A stretch of 64,000 nucleotides of DNA from SFWF01 sp045636705 (GTDB lineage Bacteria > Bacillota > Clostridia > Oscillospirales > Acutalibacteraceae): positions 32,738 through 96,737 of the forward strand of contig JAZTYA010000010.1 of NCBI GenBank assembly GCA_045636705.1. Direction: 5' to 3'. A model generated the notes under the pieces. That model made no database searches, was not told where the DNA came from, and saw only the letters and a program-made list of their open reading frames with translations. The position numbers and the translations under genes were made by a program. Shown in pieces: positions 14,734-24,111 of this stretch (position 1 is the first letter of the stretch; every line of letters begins with the position of its first letter).

Positions 14734-15772
14734 TCGAAAACTTTTCCAGTTCTTCTCTTATGTATTTTAAAGAAAGGAGTTTTTCTTTTACCTCTTCAAC
14801 GTTCAAAAGCTCGGTATTGTTTGAGTCGAAAAGTGTAAGAGGATTACGCTCAACATCGCCGTCCTTAAAGTATTTGTCATAGTTAAGGCCACGGTTGTCA
14901 GACGGAACACGATAGAAGTCGCCCATATCAATAGCGTTAGCGCACTCTTCGTTGGTTAAAAGGGTCTCGTACATCTTTTCGCCGTGACGAATACCGATGG
15001 TCTTAATCTCGGTGTTAGGTCCAAAGAGTTCGCAAACAGCCTTTGCTAAAACTTCGATGGTGCAAGCGGGTGCCTTTTGAACCAAAACGTCGCCCGATAT
15101 ACCGTTTTCGAAAGCAAAGATTACAAGGTCAACTGCCTCGTCAAGACTCATTATGAAACGGGTCATTGAAGGCTCGGTAATTGTAATCGGCTTGCCTGCG
15201 CGAATCTGGTCAATCCATAGAGGAACAACACTTCCGCGGCTGCACAAAACGTTACCGTAACGGGTGCAGCAAATCTTGGTCTTGTCAGGAGAAACTGTAC
15301 GGGACTTTGCCACTACAACCTTCTCCATCATTGCCTTAGAAGTACCCATTGCGTTAACAGGGTAAGCTGCCTTATCGGTTGATAAGCAGATTACGGTCTT
15401 AACTCCCTCTTCGATAGCAGCGGTAAGCACGTTGTCGGTGCCGAGCACGTTTGTTTTAACCGCTTCAACAGGGAAGAATTCGCAGGAAGGAACCTGTTTT
15501 AACGCTGCTGCGTGGAAGATATAATCAACCCCGTGCATAGCATTTTTAACCGATGCTAAATCTCTTACATCGCCGATGTAGAAGGTAATCTTGTCGGCAA
15601 CCTCAGGCATCTTTGCCTGAAACTCGTGGCGCATATCATCCTGCTTCTTCTCATCTCTTGAAAAGATGCGGATTTCACCTATGTCGGTTGATAAGAAGCG
15701 GTTTAAAACCGCATTTCCGAATGAACCGGTACCACCGGTGATGAGTAGAGTTTTTCCTTTAAAAAGTGACAT
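14723..15772 (-). CDS. capE: CapE-type UDP-GlcNAc 4,6-dehydratase (inverting)
   Basis: This 349-residue SDR protein has TGGTGSFGNAV at the cofactor site, the conserved HAAALKQVPSCEFFPVEAVK stretch and LSTDKAAYPVNAMGTSKA, where Met replaces the usual active-site Tyr, as in the inverting CapE/FlaA1/PseB group. Members convert UDP-GlcNAc to a 4-keto-6-deoxy sugar. With capF two genes downstream, it points to L-FucNAc or a related 6-deoxy-amino sugar in the polysaccharide. Confidence 0.92.
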   Translation of the reverse strand: MSLFKGKTLLITGGTGSFGNAVLNRFLSTDIGEIRIFSRDEKKQDDMRHEFQAKMPEVADKITFYIGDVRDLASVKNAMHGVDYIFHAAALKQVPSCEFFPVEAVKTNVLGTDNVLTAAIEEGVKTVICLSTDKAAYPVNAMGTSKAMMEKVVVAKSRTVSPDKTKICCTRYGNVLCSRGSVVPLWIDQIRAGKPITITEPSMTRFIMSLDEAVDLVIFAFENGISGDVLVQKAPACTIEVLAKAVCELFGPNTEIKTIGIRHGEKMYETLLTNEECANAIDMGDFYRVPSDNRGLNYDKYFKDGDVERNPLTLFDSNNTELLNVEEVKEKLLSLKYIREELEKFSNDK

Positions 15773-15774
15773 AT

Positions 15775-17064
15775 CTATTCTCCTTTTTTTAATCCTTTAA
15801 GTAAGATTGCATCTATCATCATTTTTGCGTTTTCTCTAAGCCCCTTTAGGCAGAAAGGCAAAAGAATTGATGTTAAAATTTGAGATATAAGGGATGCTAA
15901 TGCTGCACCCGAAGCGCCCCATAGCGGAATAAATACCGCATTCATAATAACGTTTAATATGGCCGCCATACCATATATATATTTAAGATATTTTTGTCTT
16001 TCCTTGCATACCATCCAAGGATTTCTGGCAACTCCCAAATAAGAGAAAGCTGTGTACCAAGTTACTATTCTAAGCGGAGTCACTGCCGGCATAAAGGCAT
16101 CTCCGTAAAGAATTTTAATAACCAAGGGCGCAAAGATTTGGAAAAGCAAGGACACAAACATCGACATATAGAAAACTATCGCATAAAGTTGCTTATTTCG
16201 TTTAACGAACAGTGCCTCATCCTTGCCGTGCGCCGCTATTATTGAGGGTCTCAAGGAATCAATTATTGCCGAAAGCACGAACACCCACATTGAGCAAACC
16301 GCAGTTGCCGTAGCGTAATATCCTACATCCGACTGACCTAGCATTTGCTTTAGCATCAGTTTATCGGTTTGAGCATATATCGCAGTCATAAGACCCGAAA
16401 TTATGTAGTGGCAACTTTGCCTTAGCATTCGTTTTGAAACCCTTTTTGAAAAGGCTAACTTTTTTCCGCCGTGCTTATAGTAGGCTATCATTAGCAAAAC
16501 CGCGACAACTATATAGTCAACCGATGTTGAAAAAGCAAACCACATAACGCTTTTACCAAGGGCTAACAAAACAATTTTGTAAACCGCCATAGCGCCATAA
16601 GCGACCAGTGCCACGATTGCTGTAACCTTAGAGTTTAAATGGGCTTGGAACCAGAACTTTAAGGTTTCAAAAACGTGGAAGACAACTCCAATGCTGCAAA
16701 GAGCTACAACCATTATTGTATCGGTTTCACCTGCATCCACAAAGCAAACGATTAAAACGATTACTATCGCAGAGCCAAGGCTTGAAAGAATTCTTAATAA
16801 AAGTGCCGAACCAATAATCTTGCCCTCTTCTTCGGGGTGCTCTACAAATTCTTTAACTAAAATTGAGTTAAGTCCCAGAGTGCAAAAGGCTGTAAAAAAT
16901 GCCGTATATGCCGCCGCATAGTTTATAAGTCCATAATTTGAAGGACCTAAATACCTTGCGGTAATCACTCCGACAAAGAGGCTTAAAACCATCTGAATAA
17001 TATGTCCTACCATTATCCAACTGGCATTTTTAAACTCCCTGTTTTTTAAGAAGGTTAACTTCAT
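15775..17064 (-). CDS. Wzx-type oligosaccharide flippase
   Basis: This 429-residue protein has about 12 hydrophobic segments and a typical polysaccharide-exporter N-terminus (FKNASWIMVGHIIQMVLSL, then FVGVITARYLGPSNYGLINY). Such MOP-superfamily flippases move lipid-linked repeat units across the membrane. It starts 19 bp after the kinase-like gene and ends 2 bp before capE. With the Wzy-like protein it makes this a Wzx/Wzy-dependent cluster. Confidence 0.88.
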   Translation of the reverse strand: MKLTFLKNREFKNASWIMVGHIIQMVLSLFVGVITARYLGPSNYGLINYAAAYTAFFTAFCTLGLNSILVKEFVEHPEEEGKIIGSALLLRILSSLGSAIVIVLIVCFVDAGETDTIMVVALCSIGVVFHVFETLKFWFQAHLNSKVTAIVALVAYGAMAVYKIVLLALGKSVMWFAFSTSVDYIVVAVLLMIAYYKHGGKKLAFSKRVSKRMLRQSCHYIISGLMTAIYAQTDKLMLKQMLGQSDVGYYATATAVCSMWVFVLSAIIDSLRPSIIAAHGKDEALFVKRNKQLYAIVFYMSMFVSLLFQIFAPLVIKILYGDAFMPAVTPLRIVTWYTAFSYLGVARNPWMVCKERQKYLKYIYGMAAILNVIMNAVFIPLWGASGAALASLISQILTSILLPFCLKGLRENAKMMIDAILLKGLKKGE

Positions 17065-17083
17065 TTAACTCCTCCCTTTGAAA

Positions 17084-18121
17084 TTAATGAGTTTCTATAA
17101 ACTCGACATAATCTCTAAGTGCAGAAACTCGCGAAAAGGCGCAAACGCGCTCTTTTAGAAAATCAATCATATAGATTAATAGATAATCTCTTCTTTTTTC
17201 GGGGTCAAAGCTTAAACCAAAATGGCTAAAGAAAGCCTTTAAAGTTTCATCCGCTTGACCGCTCATATATAAATCATACGCCGCCGTATCATAATAAAGC
17301 GCCGAGTTTATTATATAGAAAAATAAATCGTAAAAGAAAACCCTTTCCCTTGCGTGCTCCCAGTCTATCCACCAAAAGTCAGTCTTACCGTCGGCTTCGC
17401 CGTACAAAAGATTTTCTTTTGATATGTCTCCGTGTTGGATGCAGAAAGGAATTTCCATATCCAAAACTTCTTTGCTGATTTTTGAGCGCAATTTTTCTAA
17501 AAGCTCATTCATTTCTTCATTATAAGAAAAGTCAACGAGTCTTTCTGCCGAAACTTTTTCGAGAGTGGCGACCGAAGGAGTAGCTAACACTGTAGAGTTG
17601 CATATATTCTCAAGCGCTGCACTTTCATGTGGAAACTCCTTTAAACCTACCATCGAAATTTCAAAGGCGTTTTGATAGTCGTTGTTTTCCTTAACTTTTG
17701 GCATATTATAAGAACCGCCAAAACGCTCATATTGAGAAAGTTGTTTTATCTTTTCATCGGGAGAAGTGCAAATTACTAATATCTTTTTTTCTTTTGATGA
17801 AAAAAGTTTTACTTCTCGAACCTTTTCATTGTTGTTTGAAGTGTATATCAAATCATATTCTGCGGTTGTTTTACGGTTTTTATTAACAAAGGTTTTAATC
17901 CCGTTAAACTTACTTGCTATATATCCCATTCTTGCGCTTTCATTAGGCTTTTTTAAATATTTTTCTGAAAACTCAAGAGGTCCTGTTTCTTTTAACGCTA
18001 AGGTGCGAAAGTTTGGGCGCAAAGAATATTCGCCTTTTTCCATACGGCCGCTATATTTTTTTAGTACACTTCTTAAATATGTAACTTCGTGTAGTATATA
18101 CATAACGCCCTTGATGGTCAC
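17084..18121 (-). CDS. Phosphotransferase with aminoglycoside/choline-kinase-like fold
   Basis: This 345-residue protein carries IQHGDISKENLLYG (catalytic loop with HGD and Asn) and WWIDWEHARERVFFYDLFF (the metal-binding IDWE motif), which define APH/choline-kinase-like enzymes. The N-terminal lobe is poorly conserved. The likely start is GTG at 18121 with AAGGGTG upstream; an ATG six codons inside is possible. In this glycan operon it may phosphorylate a sugar or add a small charged group, but the substrate cannot be read from sequence. Confidence 0.7.
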   Translation of the reverse strand: MTIKGVMYILHEVTYLRSVLKKYSGRMEKGEYSLRPNFRTLALKETGPLEFSEKYLKKPNESARMGYIASKFNGIKTFVNKNRKTTAEYDLIYTSNNNEKVREVKLFSSKEKKILVICTSPDEKIKQLSQYERFGGSYNMPKVKENNDYQNAFEISMVGLKEFPHESAALENICNSTVLATPSVATLEKVSAERLVDFSYNEEMNELLEKLRSKISKEVLDMEIPFCIQHGDISKENLLYGEADGKTDFWWIDWEHARERVFFYDLFFYIINSALYYDTAAYDLYMSGQADETLKAFFSHFGLSFDPEKRRDYLLIYMIDFLKERVCAFSRVSALRDYVEFIETH

Positions 18122-18139
18122 TAAACATTCACCCTTTTC

Positions 18140-19300
18140 TTAAAATTTTTTCCAGTTGTCCTTTAAAACTTTTGCCTTACTGCAAACGCCGTTATCGAAC
18201 AGGTCTCCCTTTCCTCCGTTTAGCAGGTCGCATGATAATTCATAAAATCTTTTTGCGGCATTTTGCGGGTTCCATTGTTCCACCATTGTCTGATAAGCCG
18301 CTTTGCCCATTTCTTTTCTTCTTTCGGGGTTATCAAGTAAGAATTTTACCTTTTTATAAAGGTCGGTCACGTTACCGTCTTTATAAAACATTCCGTTTTT
18401 GCCCTCTTCAACAAGGAAAGGAGCTGAACCTATGATATGACTTACTACCATTGCGCAACCGCTGTTCATAGACTCGTTTGAAACGGCGCCCCATCCCTCG
18501 TGTCTGTCAGATGTGAAAAGGAATATTTCTGCATTTTCCATATATTCGCGAACACTGTCAGGCGACATAGAGCCACGAAGTTTAACGTAGTCTTCTAAGC
18601 CTTTTTTCTTTATCATATCGGCAAGGGTTTCTTCCATTACACCATTTCCCACGATATCAAGGGTAAGCTCGTATCCTTCTTTTTTTAATCGCTCGGCTAC
18701 GGCTATAGCATGTTCGGGATGCTTTAATTCGATTAGTCTTGCTACCCACAGAATAGAGTTTGGCTTCTTTTTATCTATTAAAGCATCAATATCATCATAT
18801 TTTTTTACTTTTGGAAAATATCCCCATTTATACGCTCTGTTCCTGTATGCGCCAAACTTGGCATAATCGGCCGAGGAAAAGGCGCTGGCACAAAGTAAAA
18901 AGGCGTTCTTTTTATATTTTGAATGGTTTTTACGAATTCTTTTTTGAGCACGGGGAGAAAAAAGCTGATGGATTCCTTTTTTTAAAATTCTCTCAGAAAA
19001 TTTGAATGTAATTAAACCTTTTTCTTTTCGTGCTTTGAAAAAGCTTTCAGGGGCCGAGCCGTAAATTACGACATCACATTCCATGCAAAGCTCTTCTGCC
19101 CTTTTATATTCATCATTATTTTCATAGGCGCGAATAACAAAGGGTTTTTGGTTCATATCTTCATAGCCTAAAGAAACTCTTTCTTCTTCTATTTTTTCAA
19201 AAGCCACAAACCAGAAGTTCCCGTCTGTGAGTTTTAATAGTTCTTCACAAACAGGTAGTTGATGATGATTAAGAAAATTTGAAAATAAAGCTATCTTCAT
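18140..19300 (-). CDS. GT4-family glycosyltransferase (1)
   Basis: This 386-residue GT-B enzyme has a C-terminal donor domain beginning near NSILWVARLIELKHPEHAI and a nucleotide-sugar site around SDRHEGWGAVSNESMNSGCA, with the Glu-x7-Glu-like arrangement of family GT4. The acceptor domain is N-terminal. It acts in the cytoplasm on lipid-linked intermediates. Its linkage specificity is unknown. It is followed 18 bp later by the kinase-like gene. Confidence 0.82.
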   Translation of the reverse strand: MKIALFSNFLNHHQLPVCEELLKLTDGNFWFVAFEKIEEERVSLGYEDMNQKPFVIRAYENNDEYKRAEELCMECDVVIYGSAPESFFKARKEKGLITFKFSERILKKGIHQLFSPRAQKRIRKNHSKYKKNAFLLCASAFSSADYAKFGAYRNRAYKWGYFPKVKKYDDIDALIDKKKPNSILWVARLIELKHPEHAIAVAERLKKEGYELTLDIVGNGVMEETLADMIKKKGLEDYVKLRGSMSPDSVREYMENAEIFLFTSDRHEGWGAVSNESMNSGCAMVVSHIIGSAPFLVEEGKNGMFYKDGNVTDLYKKVKFLLDNPERRKEMGKAAYQTMVEQWNPQNAAKRFYELSCDLLNGGKGDLFDNGVCSKAKVLKDNWKKF

Positions 19301-19310
19301 ACAAAACCTC

Positions 19311-20549
19311 TTATTCCTTTGTTATGTTTTTATAAGCTTTTAGTACATCTTGAATATTCTTTTCAATATCGTGTGTCTGTCTTGCATGCTCACGAGCCTT
19401 TTTAGAAAAACTCTTTTGTAAATCTTCATCGGCAAAAATCTTTTTAACATAATATGCTAACATATAAGGGGCATCGGCTTGGTAAACAAAACCTTCTTCC
19501 CCGTGAGTTAGCATATTTTTAACCCCGCCTACATCGCTTGCTACCGTAGGCACACCTAAAAGCATTGCCTCACCAACCGAGTTTGGCGAATTTTCGATAG
19601 AGGATGCGCTGACAAAGACGTTGCTTTTAAGGTATCTTTCGCACATCTCCTGTTCATTCAAAAGTCCTAAAAACTTAACGTTGTTTTCAAGGCCGTACTG
19701 TTTTATAAGTTTGCCTAGATATTTCTTATAATAGGTCTGTTTTAATCCCTCTTTAAACCCTCTGTTTAAAGGACTTTTTCCGGTTGTGTAAAGCACCGCA
19801 TCGGGATAGGTCTTTACTACGTCGGCCATGGCCTCAAGCACAAGATGAAAGCCCTTTAACGGATAGTTTGCCTGACTTACAAAAATCGAATGTTTTTCGC
19901 AAGTATCTTTATCCCAAGCGTTTTCATAAAAAGCGCCTCTTAAAATTTCATTTGAATGGTAATAGTTGGCATCCGAATTTATAGCCGAGGTGCAGGCTCT
20001 GTCCCAGTCGGTCCTTCCCATTATATGTCGAACCTTTTTAAGAGCCTCTATTTCGTATTCCCCTTTTTTTGCAAAGGATTTTTGAGATTTTTCAATGCTT
20101 GCACCCTTTATAAAGTCCCTAACTGTCTGCGCCCTTGTTACCTTTTTTGGCAAAAAGGCGGTGTAATGGCGAGCAATAACCGAAACAAGGCCTTGAATTC
20201 CTATAACAACCCTATCTGCCACACCTTTTTTTTCAGCGGCCAAAACCATATCAAAGGTATGCTTGTTTTCGGTGCCGAAAATATGAATTATATCGGGTTT
20301 ATATTCGTCTAAAATTTCTAGGAACTGATGTGTTGCATCTGTTTCCGGCACAAACGAACAATATTTATACTCTTGTATTTCGCCTTTTACCTTTTTGCTA
20401 AAAGGAAAGCAAACTACGAGTTCGGTATCGTTATTTTTTCCTACCGCATCGGACAAAAGATTCAGCCAACCACCAAAAACGGTCGCCTTTTGTCCTAAAT
20501 CTTCTGCGATTTTAGGAAGCATTACGTTGCAAAGCCACAATATTCTCAT
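19311..20549 (-). CDS. GT4-family glycosyltransferase (2)
   Basis: This 412-residue protein starts MRILWLCNVMLPKIAEDLGQ and has GT4 features in its C-terminal half: FVSQANYPLKGFHLVLEAM, FLGLLNEQEMCERYL and SSIENSPNSVGEAMLLGVP, then VASDVGGVKNML. It overlaps the upstream polymerase gene by 4 bp (ATGA), showing translational coupling. The donor sugar cannot be predicted. Confidence 0.84.
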   Translation of the reverse strand: MRILWLCNVMLPKIAEDLGQKATVFGGWLNLLSDAVGKNNDTELVVCFPFSKKVKGEIQEYKYCSFVPETDATHQFLEILDEYKPDIIHIFGTENKHTFDMVLAAEKKGVADRVVIGIQGLVSVIARHYTAFLPKKVTRAQTVRDFIKGASIEKSQKSFAKKGEYEIEALKKVRHIMGRTDWDRACTSAINSDANYYHSNEILRGAFYENAWDKDTCEKHSIFVSQANYPLKGFHLVLEAMADVVKTYPDAVLYTTGKSPLNRGFKEGLKQTYYKKYLGKLIKQYGLENNVKFLGLLNEQEMCERYLKSNVFVSASSIENSPNSVGEAMLLGVPTVASDVGGVKNMLTHGEEGFVYQADAPYMLAYYVKKIFADEDLQKSFSKKAREHARQTHDIEKNIQDVLKAYKNITKE

Positions 20550-21799
20550 AGCAAATCTGTCCTTTTTATTCCCTCAACCGTATCAACTAAAGAGCAAAGG
20601 TTTCCATAAAGAATGCAGAAGCAAGATAACAGCCACGCCGCGCCTACAAGAATTGGCTCCATCCAGAATTGAAGGTTTAAAGACACAAACAAACACAAAA
20701 GGAGTTGTTTTGTTCCAAAAGAAATCTTTCTGCTTTTTAGTACTTTAAGAGTTTTAAATGCAAATCTGATAACAATAATAACTATTATAGCAAAAGTAAA
20801 AACGCCTGCTTCGTCGTAGGTATCAAGATATAAATCATGCGCATGACTACCAACAACATCATAGATATGCGCTCCGCCCCAAGGATAATCAATCAAATAT
20901 TTTAAATACTCTACTTTTTGACCGCCTCGAGTGTCTTCGGTTAGGTCAACATTTGACTCGTTAAAGAAACGATTATAGAAGTTTGATTCCTCGATTATAT
21001 CGCGTACGCCAAAGAGGTTACTATTGTATATGATAACACAAACAATAGCCACTGCTAATAAACAGAAGAAAACTATAATAGTTCTGTTAATTCGGTTGCC
21101 GCTCTTCATATAATTGTAAAGAGCTATCGCAGCACATGCAAAGAGAAGAATAAACATGCTTCTTCCTGCAAGAATAAGGTTGTAGTAAAAGGTCAAAATT
21201 AAGGCAACGGTTGCAGCTATTTTAATCCAAAGCTTGTTTTTTGCAAATAAAAGCGCTACTGCCACCGCAATTACTAAACAAGCAAGGGTGGCTTGTCCCG
21301 TTGCAGAGAGTTCTATTCCCAACCAAAAGTCAACCGTGTTTCTGGTTTCCTCTTCATTAGCAAAGTTAATAATAAAGTTTAGCATCAAGTGAAGCCATGT
21401 TCCCAAAGCTAAAATAATAGCAATTATCTTAAAAGCATCCTCTTTATCTGATATTTCCTTATGATTTCTTGGAAGGTTATAACCTAGAATAAAGCACATA
21501 GGATACGCGAACATTCTTGTCATTGCCATTACAGACTCGTGTCCCTGGTCCCAAAATATCAGAAGACATATTGAAAGAATCAATAAAAAAACTGTTTCGC
21601 TACTAACCTTAATGTAGTTGCCGCAAAAAACTAAAAATGCAACGAATGCAACGAAAACGCAAAAAGCCGAACGGTTAATAAAGTTAAGCGCTCCTAAAAA
21701 CATAAAGAACATCACTATCATTTCGGATAGCGAAAAAAGTTTTCGAGGATTCTTTATTTTATTTTTAATAGTTCCTCTATTCATAAGCTTAGATAGCAT
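20546..21799 (-). CDS. O-antigen/EPS polymerase (Wzy-like) membrane protein
   Basis: This 417-residue protein has about 11-12 membrane segments and one large extracytoplasmic loop (about residues 265-330) containing WGGAHIYDVVGSHAHDLYLD, resembling the Wzy_C/O-antigen ligase loop with its conserved histidines. It would join flipped repeat units into long chains outside the membrane. It lies among the glycosyltransferases and overlaps the next gene by 4 bp. Confidence 0.82.
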   Translation of the reverse strand: MLSKLMNRGTIKNKIKNPRKLFSLSEMIVMFFMFLGALNFINRSAFCVFVAFVAFLVFCGNYIKVSSETVFLLILSICLLIFWDQGHESVMAMTRMFAYPMCFILGYNLPRNHKEISDKEDAFKIIAIILALGTWLHLMLNFIINFANEEETRNTVDFWLGIELSATGQATLACLVIAVAVALLFAKNKLWIKIAATVALILTFYYNLILAGRSMFILLFACAAIALYNYMKSGNRINRTIIVFFCLLAVAIVCVIIYNSNLFGVRDIIEESNFYNRFFNESNVDLTEDTRGGQKVEYLKYLIDYPWGGAHIYDVVGSHAHDLYLDTYDEAGVFTFAIIVIIVIRFAFKTLKVLKSRKISFGTKQLLLCLFVSLNLQFWMEPILVGAAWLLSCFCILYGNLCSLVDTVEGIKRTDLL

Positions 21800-21816
21800 A
21801 TCTGACTCCTTATTAT

Positions 21817-23013
21817 TTAAAAGCTTAAATTTAATAGGCTTAAAATCTTTTCTGCCTGAATAAAACTGTTTTTGTTTTCTCTTACAAACTCTGCGGCCCT
21901 TTTGCCCAGAGTTTCTTTTTCCTCTGCTGACATTGAGAGCACAACCATAATGGCCCTCTTCATATCCTCTGCTGTGTCCCCATTTATATAGGTAAGATAG
22001 GGGTCGTATTCTGCGGGAATACCATCAAGTTTATACATAACAACAGGTTTTCCGCTTATCATATACTCCATAGTTTTTGACGGGAAGCTATATTTTGTAT
22101 AGTGTCCGTCGTTGGCACGAGGATTTATAAGAAGGTCTGCTTTTTGCTGAAGTTTTTCTACTTCCGCTTTTGTAACATAGCCGAAAAATGTTATGCGGCC
22201 ATCCTTTTCTGCGGCATCTATTACCGCTTGTTTTGAGTCTCCGCCGCCGCAAATCCATAGTTTTGCGTCTGTGTCTTCAATAAGAGAAAAAGCCTCTAAA
22301 AGTGTTAATATTCCAAACTGTTTGTGAAGGGTCCCGGTATAAAGAATGGCCTTTTCTTCTGCCTTTTCGGTCGATTCGGTCGGTTTTGCATTGCAAACTC
22401 CTTCAACCACGGTGTACGGACGCTCGCCAACGTTTAACGGATGCTTCATTTCTTCGGTAAGAAGTGTAAAGCTATCAACGTAACGAGCATACTTTAAGAG
22501 TTTTTTCCCGTAAGAATATTGTATTGCCGCCTTTATCTTGTTTTTTGGCAAAATTCCATACTCGCAAGGAAGGTCAGGGCAAATTAAAGAGGTTTGAACC
22601 TCTGGGTAGTGCTTTTTTACAAATTTAAAAATCTTTTCAAAGGGTAAATAAAGGGAATATGCAACGATTACCTTTTCTCCCTTTGTTTCCTTTATCCATT
22701 TTTTTATCTGCTTTTTGTATTCCAAAAATCTAGTTGTCTGTTTAAAAAGAGGAAGATTTATATATCCGATTTCGGTGGTATCAAAATCTTGTATGCTACC
22801 TTTTTTGGTTTCCATAAAAATCTGGCTGTATTTAGGGAAGGTTGCTACCGGCAAGGTATTCATAACCTTAATGTTGTGAGGCACCCCTTCAAACCCTCTT
22901 AGCAGATTGTTCTGAAAGGTGTTTGCTGCGCCCTGCATACTAGCCTTACTTTTGCTTAAATATTCTTGCTCTTTTCTAACATCATATTGAAGCGTTAAAA
23001 AAAGTATGTTCAT
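21817..23013 (-). CDS. GT4-family glycosyltransferase (3)
   Basis: This 398-residue GT-B protein has AILYTGTLHKQFGILTLLEA (start of the donor domain), LWICGGGDSKQAV and NPRANDGHYTKYSFPSKTME, then YMISGKPVVMYK, all matching GT4 enzymes of exopolysaccharide clusters. It begins immediately after the stop of the upstream glycosyltransferase and stops 17 bp before the polymerase gene. Confidence 0.84.
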   Translation of the reverse strand: MNILFLTLQYDVRKEQEYLSKSKASMQGAANTFQNNLLRGFEGVPHNIKVMNTLPVATFPKYSQIFMETKKGSIQDFDTTEIGYINLPLFKQTTRFLEYKKQIKKWIKETKGEKVIVAYSLYLPFEKIFKFVKKHYPEVQTSLICPDLPCEYGILPKNKIKAAIQYSYGKKLLKYARYVDSFTLLTEEMKHPLNVGERPYTVVEGVCNAKPTESTEKAEEKAILYTGTLHKQFGILTLLEAFSLIEDTDAKLWICGGGDSKQAVIDAAEKDGRITFFGYVTKAEVEKLQQKADLLINPRANDGHYTKYSFPSKTMEYMISGKPVVMYKLDGIPAEYDPYLTYINGDTAEDMKRAIMVVLSMSAEEKETLGKRAAEFVRENKNSFIQAEKILSLLNLSF

Positions 23014-24102
23014 TTAATTCTCGCCTTCAAAAATTTCTATATGGCGTTTTGCCATTTCTTCGATAGTATAATTTCTAATCTTTTCTAGGCTTATCTGACC
23101 CATTTCGGGGATGATTAGCGCATTGTTTATGCTCTTAGCCAAAGCATCGGCATCATTTATCGGAACAATATATCCGTTCACATCATTTTCAACAAGTTTA
23201 AGCCCTGCTATGCACTTGTTTGTCGTAACAATGGGAAGCCCTGCCGCCATAGCCTCGTTTACTACAAGCCCCCAAATATCCATACGGGTCGGAAGCACGA
23301 ACAAATCCGACGCTCTGTAATATTTTTTAAGTTCTTCCTTTAACTTAAAGCCCACGAAATGAACGTTTGAAAGGCCGAGCTCTTCTTTTTGCTTAATATA
23401 TTCTTCGGTAGGTTCTCCGCCTACAATATATATACCGCAGTTGTTCGGTATATCTTTAGCAGCGTTTATTAATAGGTCAAAACCTTTTCTATGAATAAAC
23501 TGGCCAACAGATAAAACTACCTTTTCTTCGGCAATTCCAAGTTCTCTTCGAAGAGACGCCTTTTCTTTAGCTGTTGGAGCTTCTTTTAAAATATCCTCTT
23601 GTTTTAAAGCGGTAAAAGGATAGCGAATTAGCTTGTCCTTTGTTGCGCCATAGGTTAAATAATATTCATCATGTGCTTTAGCGGTACTAAAATACCCACG
23701 AGCACCCTTTATAAAATATTTTTTAATAAACTCCTTAACACCCTTGCCGGAGCCCTTAAATCCGCCATCACTTTCAAGGTAATATGGGATTTTTTTAATC
23801 CGCATATAGCAAATTGCAAGCATACCCGTAATGGTAGAAAAGTTTGTGCAAATTATTTTATCGTATTTATTGTTTTTAAGGTGATTTATTACTTCAAAGG
23901 AAATTGCCGAGTCGGTCTTAACGCTATTTCCCTTTAGAAAAACTCCGTTAAAATTATCGAAGGAGTAGTTTTTCCAAGAGTCATCCCTTTCATTTGAAAA
24001 GCCTTTTTCAAACAAAACGGTCAAGTCGCAATATTTGCCGAGTTCATTAAAAAAGTCAACCCTATATGGCGACGGGATGTTTGTTAAAAACAAAACCTTC
24101 AT
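23014..24102 (-). CDS. GT4-family glycosyltransferase (4)
   Basis: This 362-residue protein opens with MKVLFLTNIPSPYRVDFFNE, a start typical of GT4 enzymes. Its donor-site segment is VLPTRMDIWGLVVNEAMAAG, then LPIVTTNKCIAG. LSVGQFIHRKGFDLLINAAK marks the start of the second Rossmann domain. It is separated by 9 bp from the upstream glycosyltransferase gene. Confidence 0.86.
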   Translation of the reverse strand: MKVLFLTNIPSPYRVDFFNELGKYCDLTVLFEKGFSNERDDSWKNYSFDNFNGVFLKGNSVKTDSAISFEVINHLKNNKYDKIICTNFSTITGMLAICYMRIKKIPYYLESDGGFKGSGKGVKEFIKKYFIKGARGYFSTAKAHDEYYLTYGATKDKLIRYPFTALKQEDILKEAPTAKEKASLRRELGIAEEKVVLSVGQFIHRKGFDLLINAAKDIPNNCGIYIVGGEPTEEYIKQKEELGLSNVHFVGFKLKEELKKYYRASDLFVLPTRMDIWGLVVNEAMAAGLPIVTTNKCIAGLKLVENDVNGYIVPINDADALAKSINNALIIPEMGQISLEKIRNYTIEEMAKRHIEIFEGEN

Positions 24103-24111
24103 ACTTTCCTC

